The notes below the pieces were generated by a model, which worked only from the letters and a program-made list of their open reading frames with translations, was not told the DNA's origin and did not search any database. Below are positions 23,175-33,584 of a stretch of 64,000 bases of DNA, piece after piece. The first letter of the stretch is position 1. Each line of letters begins with the position of its first letter. The DNA is taken from positions 13,668,758 through 13,732,757 of the forward strand of contig BROE01000012.1 in NCBI GenBank assembly GCA_036571765.1, given 5' to 3'. Both the position numbers and the translations under genes were made by a program. This DNA comes from Plecoglossus altivelis (taxonomy: Eukaryota; Chordata; Actinopteri; Osmeriformes; Plecoglossidae).

Positions 23175-23178
23175 ACAA
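23093..23178. repeat. (CA)n microsatellite
   Basis: About 40 CA dinucleotides with two interruptions. Confidence 0.97.
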
Positions 23179-24231
23179 ACCAAAATAATATCACAAACAT
23201 TTGGAGAAAAACAGTTTATTTTGCTTTTTAATAGCCAATCTCAGCTGGTTAAAATTTTGATGACAAAAATGTCAAAGAATATGTGAGGCACTAAACTAGC
23301 TATTTGCACCATGCTGAAAGGCTGCGGCCCAAATTGTCCGTCTGCGAGAAGCATTTGAACGTTTCCAACACGGCAAAGCCTGTGTGCTGTTCTCGTATCC
23401 GTGAAATGTCCTGTACTTGCCAGTTCTGAAGTTAACTATTTCACAGCCACTGCTCATGATGTGTTTAGAATCAGTTTTAAATAGCTTTAATTCATAAATG
23501 CTTTAGTCTCAACGCTTGATCCTTAGACAGATCAGTTATTTATCATCCAGTAGACTCCATAACTACTATATGATTAACGAGTCTGTACTGTGATGAATGC
23601 CACATTTATTTGTACAGTTCTTTAAATGTCATCTCGCAGAGGTTTACATACACAGTATACAGCCAGTCATTAAAAAGAAACCTTATACACATATTAAAGA
23701 CTTTATGATGAATCTTGATACGAGTAACACGATGCAAAAAGAAACGTCTCTGAAGCTTGTATTAATGTCCAAAACCTTCAGACCAGAACTTAAGGATGTG
23801 TGGTTGATTTGAACCAAGACAAAACTACCTGCAAGATAAAAAACCAACCTGCATTTCATGTGACGATCCTGATAACCAGTGCATTAAATATATTTATATT
23901 TAACCAAAGATAGACAGGTTCATGTGCATCCCTTTTAACCAGGCTTGTGGAAATAAAAAAAATGATAATCCAGAGGAAATAAAAGACTAATTTAATTTGT
24001 TTGTCCCAAGTGTAATTTGTCCCCTGAAGGTTGAGAAGATATCAGATGGGGTCAGGTCATTCCAAACACCTGTCGCTTTGTCGAAACTTAAAGAGTTAAG
24101 CCCCCTTACATACAAGGTCATCTAAGTGAAGACGTATTAAATAACATTGGATCAAATTCACCTTGGACTTGTACGGGTATGCATCCTTAACTTTCTGCTG
24201 GGATGGCCATGTTTATTTTTGACCCTCTCAG

Positions 24232-24235
<4 letters not shown>
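23179..24235. other. Intergenic region, nothing recognised
   Basis: AT-rich; only short chance open frames. Confidence 0.5.

Positions 24236-24276
<41 letters not shown>
24236..24276. repeat. (CA)n microsatellite
   Basis: About 18 CA units. Confidence 0.95.
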
Positions 24277-24277
<1 letters not shown>

Positions 24278-24493
24278 ACCACACATATACAAGTGTATTT
24301 GCCAAAATAAGCCTTCAATTATGTTCAATTACATTTTGTGTTATCAAATAAATATTAGGAATAGAAATGTCTCATTAATATTCAATGTTTGGGATGTTTA
24401 ACAGTCTTAGCACTCAAATAAACCTACCAACCAGAGTAAATGATTTAAAATCCTCACAGTAAGCAACTCTCATGAGGAAGCTCCCTTTATGGA

Positions 24494-24958
24494 GAAAAAC
24501 CATCCATCCATCCATCCATTTTCTTCCGCTTATCCGGGGCCGGGTCGCGGGGGCAGCAGTCTGAGCAGGGAGGCCCAGACTTCCTTCTCCACGCACACCA
24601 CCTCCAGCTCCTCCGGGGGGATCCCGAGGCGTTCCCAGGCCAGCTGAGAGACATAGTTCCTCCAGCGTGTCCTGGGTCTTCCCCGGGGCCGCCTCCCGGT
24701 AGGACATGCCCGGAACACCTCCCGAGGGAGGCTTCCAGGAGGCATCCGAAACAGATGCCCGAGCCACCTCAGCTGGCTCCTCTCGACGTGGAGGAGCAGC
24801 GGCTCTACTCCGAGCTCCTCCCGTGTGACCGAGCTCCTCACCTTATCTCTAAGGGAGCGCCCAGCCACCCTGCGGAGAAAACTCATTTCGACCGCTTGTA
24901 TCCGCGATCTCGTCCTTTCGGTCATTACCCAAAGTTCATGACCATAGGGAAAAACCAT
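24494..24958 (-). mobile_element. 5'-truncated Rex3/RTE-like LINE with target duplication
   Basis: The minus-strand reading is the C-terminal end of a reverse-transcriptase ORF2 (for example SFLRRVAGRSLRDKVR, SQLRWLGHLFRMPPGSLPRE, TGRRPRGRPRTRW), followed by a tail of GATG/TGGA tetranucleotides, as known for Rex3. The ten-base word GAAAAACCAT occurs on both sides (24494-24503 and 24949-24958), giving an insert of 445 bp. The open frame of about 142 codons at 24530-24958 is a retrotransposon fragment and not a host gene. The family name rests on the GATG tail and on how common this protein end is in fish genomes; RTE versus Rex1/Babar should be confirmed. Confidence 0.85.
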
Positions 24959-25000
24959 AGACTTTTATACAGAGGAAAACCATAGACTTTTATACAGAGG
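24951..25000. repeat. Exact 25-bp tandem duplication beside the LINE
   Basis: AAAACCATAGACTTTTATAC plus AGAGG occurs twice in direct succession and overlaps the right-hand target duplication of the LINE. Confidence 0.9.
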
Positions 25001-26229
25001 AAAACCCTGATCAAAAACCCATCCCGTGCAAAAACCGTCGCCATGACAGTTGAAGTGTCAAGTTTGTATGTATTTATAAAATGTTTTTATTTTAAACCGG
25101 ATGAAGCCTGAGGTAACAAATATACACGTAAACACAGATTTACTCAATGAAAACCTGTACCTAGGATACAAGACCTTAACCTCTTCAAAAGTCAGTTTTT
25201 TTCCTGTTTGGAAGACAGAGGAAACAGCGACACCAAGTGTTTTTCATTGAGGATGACTGTGTCCTAAAAAATAAAAAAGCTTAAGAGGTTACAAGTGATC
25301 ATGGGTCAATAATAAGCACAATACAGTCACATTACAGTCAAATGTTTGTACTTAATACCAGACATCTATGGATGAGGCAAATCTATCGACAATCATCACC
25401 GTTTAGATTGTGATGCTTGTAATGATAGCAGCTGTGTACTCATTCTACTGTTACAGATTGTGTCCTAGGTGATTCCCCGTGTTGACTAGCAGTTGACCCA
25501 TCAAGTGGATCGCTATCTATCATTATACAATTGCACCGCACAGAAAACAATAAGTTTGAAAAATGCAAATAAATCCGTTTTTATGTATTATTCCTCACCT
25601 TATTGTTTTCTAGTAAAAATAAGCAACTCACGCATAATACGCTCTCAGTCCAGTTAGATTTGTGTTTTTCATAAATGTTTGTGTTTGTTGCAAAGGTTAT
25701 ATTTTAATGTTATTGCTTCTTCAGACAACCAAAACAGTCTAAACATGTTATTTTAAATAAATTATATACGCAAATGGTTAATTTGCTGTTGTGCATTCTA
25801 AAGGTTGTATCGTTTTGTCATTGAATAACATTTTTTGTCCAATTGTGTTGTTTTAGGTACCCATATTATAAATGGGAAATTGTGCAGTGTCTCTTTAAAT
25901 GAAAGGGGAATGAGAGACTGAGAGATGAATAGAAAGTACTAGAAACTACTACCTTGAGACACTGAGGATAAAATCTCAGAGGATAACTGCTTTGAAATAC
26001 AGATGGAATTTTTTTTCAAATTACAATTAAGAGAGGAGCAGAGATAAATATCTTTTAGATTTGTCTGTATTGGAATAACTTGTTTTCACAGACCATGCCA
26101 TGTATTATCATGGGAATACAGTAAAACACATTTCACTTAGATTTTTTTAAATAAATAATGTTATTATTATTGTATTTTTATTTTTTTGATGGATATAGAC
26201 TAGAACATTTACGGTCTCAATCTCCATCT
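25001..26229. other. AT-rich intergenic region upstream of taok3
   Basis: I searched this stretch, and back to 19.6 kb, for exons of the TAO kinase catalytic domain (HRDIKAGN, DFGSAS and similar motifs) and saw none. Confidence 0.5.
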
Positions 26230-26595
26230 TTAAATGGTCTTTTTCCTCCCCTGCGTTCCCTTGATTGTCTCCGATAGGCGTTGCATAATTCACCCTTTCC
26301 CACCGGATCCATTTGGGCCGTCCTCCTTAGGAAGAGGAGACACCAGACAAGGACTGCCTTCAGCTGCTGCCTCTCTCGCTCGTGCTTGCCGTCGCTCTGC
26401 GATGCCCCGTTCATTTTTAGCGAGCGGCTGCAGACAGTAGCGTGGGGAACAAGCAGAGGAAAGGATGCATTTAAAGCAGGATAAGAGCCGGATGCAGGGA
26501 GAAACGCTCGTGTTAGCAGCAGCAGCAGCCGTAGTAGCGGAGGGCCAGGGAAGCAACCATCCCCTCTCTCTCCTTCTTTTCCTCCCCCCCTGCAG
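26230..26595 (+). promoter_or_regulatory. CpG-containing, GC-rich block immediately upstream of the first visible taok3 exon
   Basis: After several kilobases of AT-rich sequence the composition changes abruptly: CpG dinucleotides become frequent (around 26300-26540), with GCAGCAGCAG-type triplets and a long pyrimidine tract leading into CCCCCCCTGCAG at 26584-26595, a strong splice acceptor. It resembles a promoter or 5' UTR region more than an ordinary intron end. I cannot identify a start site or a donor within it. Confidence 0.35.
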
Positions 26596-26740
26596 GACCA
26601 TGCTGGCGTGAGGGATGAAGCTGTGCACAAAGACTCCAGGCCAGAGCTGCGGCCTACTTCTTCTCACAAGAGCCGGGCTCTCGACTGCAAGATCTGTGAA
26701 CGCGTTGCCACCATCAAATCAGCATCTTTGGTATGCGGGT

Positions 26741-26782
<42 letters not shown>

Positions 26783-29700
26783 CCCTCCACCCCCTGCCGC
26801 TTCAGAGAGCAGAGAAGGGGGGGCCTCCTCTGTTTCAGCTGCACTCTGTATCATCGGCACCGATCCGTTTAAAACGGGTGTCATTTTTCCATCCTCCGCT
26901 TCGCTCCTCTCTCTCCTCTTTTTCTTCCTCTCCACTGTTTGCATTTCAGAGACGTTTCATTCTTTGACATCTGTACATCGAGGAGATGACATGATATGTT
27001 TTTGTCATCGGTATCAATAAGTGCCTTGCCATGTTTCCACCATCTCTGTCTTAGAATAGCAGGCCTGCAAACAAGCGTCATCACCAAGCTCTTCATTTGT
27101 AGCTAGTGGCTACAAATGTCCACATCATGTATGAATGTGTTCTATTCGAGAATAGATATTCCTAGCTTCAGGTAACACTGAGGTGACTCGTTATCATTCG
27201 AGGCGAGCTCATATCGTTTGGTTTCATATGATTGGTTGGAGTGTTGGCTATGCTACAGTATGTTTTGAGAATCAGATTAGCTATGATTAATCACAGCTTT
27301 TCCTTGCCCCTATGAAGGCTACTGAGACAATTTTGAAATCTTAAAGAAGCTATCCAATGTTATGTTTGCATGTGTACTGAGGATTTATAGACCCGCAAGT
27401 AATCCATGAATTGCTTGAGTGAATTAATTTATTGCACTTGACTGCATTTTTGTGACTAAGAGTCTATAGAGCAAAATATTTTGTATTTTTAGTCCAAACA
27501 TGATTCTGTTTTCAATTTGAAGGATGTTATTAAGGCTTAGAATAACTGAACAAAAGACTAACTTGCTCGGATGTCGTGCAAGCACGCCACCAAGTCAGTC
27601 TAACGACTAGGGACACAAAAGATCAATCGAAACAAATTATGAAGACCTTTTTCACGTGGGAATGCCCCTATGTAACCCCTGACCCCTGTGTAACCCCTCA
27701 CCCCTGTGTAAACCCTGACCCCTGTGTAACCCCTGACCCCTGTGTTCCCCCTGACCCCTGTGTTCCACCTCACCTCTCTGTTCCCCCTGACCCCTGTGTA
27801 ACCCCTGACCCCTGTGTCCAGGTCACCAGGTAGATCCAGGAGCATGAGCAGGACTCTGAGCCGCGGGAGCAGATGTCTGGGTATAAGCGCATGCGGCGGC
27901 AGCACCAGAAGCAGCTGATCGCCCTGGAGAACAGGCTGAAGGCTGAGATGGACGAGCATAAGCTCCGCTTGCAGAAGGAGGTGGAGACCCATGCCAACAA
28001 CACTTACATTGAACTGGAGAGGTTGGCCAAGCGACATACAGCCCAAACAGACAAAGAGGTGAGTGAGACAGATCGGAGTTATCACTAGACGAGAGAGGGG
28101 CGCTGAGACTGGACTGGTGGCATGTCTCGGTTAGGTAAACAAACTCGCCCCTATCCTTTTCACTGATTCGGTCAGAATGTGAGAGAAAACGAGAACCGCT
28201 CTTGACCCCTCACTGAATTGCTCCTCCCGAGGTTTCTTCCTTTTTTCCGTCACCAGCGAGTCTTTCTTTGTCTTCCTTGAGGGTTTAGGTTGGATGAGGG
28301 GCAGTTATATTATAGTTATATATGCATATGTGAAGCCCTCTGTGATATTACTTGTAAAAAGGACTATACAAGTACACTTTGATTTGATTGACAGATCAAA
28401 GCAGCGTTGGCGGAGGAGAAGAGAACTCAGCAGCAGATCTTGGTCCAGCAAAGGAAGGAGTTGACCACCTTCTTGGAGAACCAGAAAAAGGAATACAGAC
28501 TCTGCAAAGAGAAGATCAAGGAAGTGAGCGTGGTTATCGTCTGTCGTTAAGTCCTTAGACGGGATGTTAGACGCGCCACCTGGAATGGTAGAATTAGCGA
28601 CGAGGAGATTCTAACGAGTTAGTTCACACAAGGACTCTCTTTAGCTCACAAGCTCAACCTACAGTTAGTTGATATGCGGGGTATCTTTTTCAATACGTAT
28701 TTTCGGGCATTGTAATTCTTTATCAGACAGTTTGTAGGCGAAGTGTGAAAGGAAAGGCAGTGGAGAGGACCAGCAGCAAAGGGTCAAGTCCGGATTCGAA
28801 CACAGACCGTAGTGGTGAGGCCTCTATGACCTAGTGGAATGCCCCAAGGGTATCCTTAACAACACTTCAGAAGGGTTATGGTTAGTTGAGGTGTTTATGA
28901 GTCATTGAAGTTTGCGTGTATTTGCATCCATGTGTGTGTGCGTGTCTCGACTTCCCAAACCCCGATCCCTGCGTGTCGACATGCGCGTGTCTGAAACTCG
29001 CATCTTTCTTTTTGTGCACCTTTGTGTGTGTGTGTGTGTGTCGCAGGAGATGAGTGAGGACCCCAGCACCCCCAAGGAGGAGAAACAGGAGCGTCTGTCC
29101 AGGCATAAGGAGACGCTGCAGCGCTCCCAGGCTGAAGAGGAGGCGCACCTCCTGAGCCAGCAGAGGCTGGTCTATGACAAGAGCTGCCGGGCTCTCAAAC
29201 GCAGGACGCTGGTCCGGAGGCACGAGTTTGAACAGGAGCAAATGAGAGAGGTGAGCGAATGAAATAAGAGATCGTCACATGTAGCAAGTCTCACAGATAG
29301 CACGTGTCTCATAGACAGCATATACAGTATGTCTAAGAGACAGCTTATATGTCTAAGAGACAGCATATACAGTATGTCTAAGAGACAGCATATATGTCCC
29401 TCAGACAGCATGTGTGTCTCAGAGACAGCTTATATGTCTCTCAGAAAGCATGTGTGTCTCAAAGACAGCATACATGTCTCAGAGACAGCATATACGTCTC
29501 TCAGACAGCGTGTGTGTCCCCACCAGGAGCTGAACAAGAAGAAGACCCAGAAGGAGATGGAGCAGGCCCTGATGATCCGGCAAGACGAGTCCACCCAGGA
29601 GCTGGAGCGACGGCAGCTGCAGATGCTGCAGAGGCTGCGGCTGGAGCTGATCGGCCTGCAGCACCAGACAGAGCTGGAGAACCAGGAGGAGTACAACGGC

Positions 29701-31221
29701 CGGCGGCAGAGGGAGCTGCACCGCAAGCACGCCCTGGAGCAGAGGCAGCAGCCGCGGAACCTCAAGGTGAGGTTAGAGCGCCGGACTAGCCTAACTGACA
29801 GGCGGGGGGCCAGAGGAAGGGAGTGGGCTGGAGACAGGCAGGGGGACAGAGATAGTCAAGGGGCTGGAGACAGGCAGCGGGACAGAGAAAGGGAGTGGGG
29901 ACAGAGATAGTCAAGGGGCTGGAGACAGGCAGGGGGACAGAGACGGCCTGCTGGGGGGGGGGGTGAATTTGGATATCCAAACCTCATCCAGATATGTGTC
30001 CCAAAGTCATGGTGTACTGGTATGTGTAGTGCCTAGGTGCCGATAATTAAAAATGACATCATGGTATGCTATTGTTTTACGTGTACCAACAAAAATGTAT
30101 ATAATGTCTGTACATGTGTGTATGATATGAATGGTTTTTGGTAGATATTCGTACACATTTGGTACACGACGAAATTGGGGTTTTGTTGCATGCGGTAGGT
30201 TAATTCTGGTTGGTTGGTGCCCTCCTGACTTCCCATGTCTCCCCTGTGAAGACGCTGGAGATGCAGATCAAGAAGCAGTTTCAGGACACCTGCAAGGTTC
30301 AGAACAAGCAGTACAAGGCCCTGAGGAACCATCAGCTGGAGGTGGCTCCCAAGAGCGAGCACAAGGCCATCCTGAAGAGCCTAAAGGAGGAGCAGACACG
30401 CAAACTGGCGGTGCTGGCCGAGCAGTACGAGCACAGCATCAACGAGATGATGGCGTCCCAGGCAGTACGGCACGCCGCTTCTGCCAGCACGCAATACCAT
30501 GCCCACACACACACACACACACACCCACACACACACACACACACCCACACACACACACAGGACCACCCATTACAGTGTGAGGGGAACACCTCTTCTATAA
30601 TCCGTGCTTTTGCTCTCCGCAGATGCGATTGAATGAGGAGCAGGAAGCGGAGGTCCAGGCCCTCAAGCAGCAGCTGCAACAGGAGGTGGAGCTGCTAGAT
30701 GCCTACCAGAACAAGACCAAGGCCCAGACAGAGGCTCAGCACGAGAGAGAACAGCTAAAGCTGCAGCAGAAGGTCTCCATACGCAGAGCCCACCTGGAGC
30801 AGAAGGTGCACTGTCTAATACCGGAATTTTCCGTCCCAATATTCTACCGTTCCAATGTTCGACTGTTCTAATATTCCGTTGGTCTAGCATTGCACCATTC
30901 CAAAATTGCACCATTGTGATATTACACTGCTCTGGCATATTGTATTAGGGAACTGAACCATAGCCAAGTAAAACTCTCGTCTTTGAACGTGTTTGGATTG
31001 ATCGTTGCCCTGCTGACCTCACCTTGTTGTCCTCTTTGACTTGTTGCTGTGCGGAGCAGATCGAAGAGGAGCTGGACTCACTTCAGAAGGAACGCACAGA
31101 ACGCATCAAGCAGCTGTTTGAGCGCCAGGAGAGAGAAATGGAGATGTTCGAGATGGAGAGCGCTCGTCTGGGCTTCGGCAGCCTGGGGTCTCTGGACTTT
31201 CCCAAGGAGGAGGACAGATGA
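26596..31221 (+). CDS. taok3: TAO kinase 3, C-terminal half only; in-frame TAG in second visible exon
   Basis: Exons: 26596-26730, 27822 or 27834-28058, 28395-28523, 29047-29250, 29527-29766, 30252-30464, 30623-30805 and 31060-31221. They match remembered TAOK3 from just after the kinase domain to the end: VRDEAVHKDSRPELRP, ERVATIKSASL, EQMSGYKRMRRQHQKQL, FLENQKKEYRLCKEKIKE, QIKKQFQDTCKVQNKQYKAL, and the TAOK3-specific end GSLDFPKEEDR. TAOK1 and TAOK2 end differently. TAO kinases are Ste20-type MAP3Ks; this half forms long coiled coils for dimerisation and targeting. All exon phases are 0. No kinase exons are seen upstream. In the second exon the expected acceptor (27821/27822) gives VTR then TAG where the family has VTRQ; an AG ending at 27833 would skip those four codons and keep the frame (ATC CAG GAG). 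From 27834 the open frame is 451 codons plus exon one, or 438 aa from the internal ATG at 27873. Confidence 0.88.
26738..26780. repeat. (CT)n microsatellite in the first visible taok3 intron
   Basis: About 20 CT units directly after the donor of exon 26596-26730. Confidence 0.95.
27664..27821. repeat. 18-bp minisatellite abutting the taok3 splice acceptor
   Basis: About nine units related to TGTGTAACCCCTGACCCC; some have TTCC in place of TAAC. The array runs into the acceptor CCTGTGTCCAG and effectively supplies the polypyrimidine tract of that intron. Confidence 0.92.
28204..28391 (+). mobile_element. L2/CR1-like LINE 3' end in a taok3 intron
   Basis: The stretch with CTCCTCCCGAGGTTTCTTCC, then CTTCCTTGAGGGTTTAGG, and ending TACACTTTGATTTGATTG matches the very common fish LINE 3' tail. 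It ends only four bases before the acceptor of exon 28395-28523. Confidence 0.65.
28740..28855. repeat. Degenerate interspersed repeat also seen in a myosin intron
   Basis: The segment around AAGTCCGGATTCGAACACAG followed by GTGGTGAGGCC resembles 18660-18735 (GGCCGGATTCAATCCAAGCC then CAGTGAGGCCCG). It contains a tRNA B-box-like core but no A box or cloverleaf. The family is unknown to me. Confidence 0.35.
29270..29520. repeat. Minisatellite filling the taok3 intron between exons 29047-29250 and 29527-29766
   Basis: About eleven imperfect units of 20-25 bp around GTCTCAGAGACAGCATATAT. The unit contains the self-complementary core GTCTCAGAGAC. Almost the whole 276-bp intron is repeat. Confidence 0.88.
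29800..29958. repeat. Purine-rich minisatellite in the next taok3 intron
   Basis: Imperfect tandem copies of GGAGACAGGCAGGGGGACAG alternating with AGATAGTCAAGGGGCT, starting about 35 bp after the donor at 29766. Confidence 0.85.
30506..30562. repeat. (CA)n microsatellite in a taok3 intron
   Basis: About 28 CA units with two CCA interruptions, between exons 30252-30464 and 30623-30805. Confidence 0.95.
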
Positions 31222-32185
31222 AAGCGGACGCTGGGGACGGGACTCTTCACGGCAGGACGCCGGCTGCGGACACGGCGGTCACCGTTGGCTCAACCACCAG
31301 GTCTCCGACGCGGCGGAAACTCCCTGACAACTCTCTCGTCTCGCTTTCTGCACTCTTTTAGGTGTCACATCGCAGCTTTGGGGTGTTACCGGACGTGCAA
31401 CGACAAATTATTTTGTGAAACTTCAAAGGGAGGGGTGGGCAGGGGGGGGGGGGGAAGGGCCGCAAAAATCTAAAATATATCCAATGACACAAATCAAACC
31501 AAGTGGATGTAAACTCAGAAAGTGGCGCGGCGGAAATGACAACAAACAAGAAGAAACGACGTCGTACGAACTGACCAATCCTCTTCTCCATACCATTGAT
31601 CCTCCTTTTTTCGGTATGAATTGAGTCAATTCAGGAAATCTTTGTAAAAAAAAAAAAAAAGAAAAAAAAAAGAAAAAGAAAAATGACTCAAAAAAATGTC
31701 CAAAAAAAAACAAGCACTTTGATATGTTTAAGTATGAACCCATCATGTTCGTACGATGCTAAACACGTTTATCACGTCAAAGGACTGTGTGGAATGTGAG
31801 CAGTGGACTTGCAAGCCCTGGGATTGGTTGCTTGTTTTTCCTCAGAATGTGAACTGTCATGGATGACGGTCTTTGAATGGAGTCAGAGCTTGTATGTAGA
31901 CGTTTTATTGAGAGTTTTTTTTACATACTTACATATTGTGCTAATTCATTCAGTATAGTCCTTTGCTTTTATTTAAGGATTACGGTACTTTATTTTTCCT
32001 TGTTCAGTATGTAGGGTTAATTGGCATCTGTTTGATCAATCTGTGTACTCTCATCACAATGATTCAACTTGGTAAAACCACTTATTATTGCATGCACTTT
32101 AAAGACAAATTCAGGTTGTGAAGTGAAGCATGAATCTGTCAGAGATCTTAGTTGTTTGTAAATAAAAGTGGTCATAGCCTTTTGT
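31222..32185 (+). other. taok3 3' UTR with poly(A) signal
   Basis: Long AT-rich trailer after the stop. It contains a G-run (31441-31454) and an A-rich stretch (31647-31712). AATAAA at 32161-32166 is the best polyadenylation signal. Confidence 0.55.
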
Positions 32186-33552
32186 TTTAAAGCCTGTTGG
32201 TACTGGACATAAGCTCCATGTTTAAAATGACAATTTCACAAATGCCTTTATTTAAGTTGTGCCTACAAAGCTGATTTTATTTTGTTGTCATTTCCTTTTG
32301 GTTAGCACGGCAAGCACCATTATTTCATCCATCCACAATTGTGAATCATCTAATGTTCTCTAATCAAAGATCTTGTAAAGGAAAATGGTGAGAATTGTGC
32401 TGTATAACTTTTGATATGAATATTTGTATATGAGAATATAGATAGAACATACAAAAAGCATTGGTCAACTACTAATGGCAGAACTTGACATTCTAAAGTT
32501 GCTTTTTTTTTCTTTACACATAGAACATACATGATCATACTGTAGTTTAACGTACTTATAAGTCAAACCAATGAAAACTTTTGTCCGATTGTATACCTTA
32601 AATGCAGTTCAATGGTATCACAGTACAACTGTTCGTACATTGATCTTTTTAATATGTCTGGTTATAGTTAACTAGCAGGTTATAGTTAACTTGGTTATAG
32701 TTAACTAGCAGGTGGTTGCTATGATCTGGGTTGTATTCAAGTTATTGGTGTTTAGTCATCAGATTTACAATGTTTTGCAATGTTTTCATAGATATTGGAC
32801 AGATTGCACAATGTTTCCATTAGAGGTACCAGTAAAGGAAAGGTGTAGACTTTGGTGCTTGATTTCTAATACCACCATTAGCCTTTGTAGGTTTGGACTC
32901 AGATGGTAAGACTGAATTCAATTGTCTATTGGTTTTGCCTACTGCTTGCGAGCAGTCCTGAAACCAGACTCAATTTGAAATACAATTGGATGTGAGAAGT
33001 TCAGATCCTTGACTATTGCTTTATTTAGCTTGCCACATGCAATGAAATGAAAGGGATTGTTCCCCAAAGTATGTCAACTTTTTAAAGCTAAATACAGCAC
33101 ATTTCAAGCATTTGATATGAGAAAATACTTTCAAATGTATCCGTGGTGTACTTTGACCAAGGTCTGTTTCACACATGTTGATACAACTGTTGAATATTGA
33201 GGTCTTGAATGCAACCCTGGTGTTTTGACCTTGCCTCCTACTACTTATCCAGTGTTTGTTTCTATCTAAGTGCCAGAGCTCTAAGATCACTGTCATGCAC
33301 CCCATGATGGTAGATTAAAGAAATGGTGTAAAACACTAACCCACAGATACAAAAGACATTCATTAAAATCTAAATGCAGTTTCATGTGTATTTCAATGTA
33401 CATGGTGTATGGCTACAGGGAAACATCATAGGTATCATTGCTTATGACCAACCCAAAGGTCATATTGAGTCCTTGAAGTTATGACTGGAGATGAACTCTG
33501 AGATACGAGTTAACTAAGAAGCGCTTCATGCTTAGACTTTCAACAGTTCCGG
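32186..33552. other. Intergenic region, nothing recognised
   Basis: AT-rich. A short direct repeat (GGTTATAGTTAACT, three times) lies at 32661-32710. No exons are supported. Confidence 0.5.
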
Positions 33553-33584
33553 AACTTTCTAAAGTTCTGGAACTTTAGAAAGTT
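33553..33584. promoter_or_regulatory. Perfect 15-bp inverted repeat with heat-shock-element half sites
   Basis: AACTTTCTAAAGTTC, a TG spacer, then GAACTTTAGAAAGTT: the two arms are exact complements. Within and beside it are GGAACTTTCT and GTTCTGGAAC, which fit the nGAAnnTTCn and nTTCnnGAAn arrangement of HSF sites. It lies about 2.5 kb upstream of the cytokine gene. Function is inference. Confidence 0.5.

Noticed and set aside
24530..24958. Arginine-rich 142-codon open frame on the minus strand
   Set aside because: It is the end of a retrotransposon ORF2, flanked by a GATG tail and target duplications.
26463..26595. Earlier taok3 coding exon (Ser-rich frame from the AGCAGC repeat)
   Set aside because: No donor follows the Ser-rich stretch, and the resemblance to the TAOK3 Ser-rich linker is only compositional.
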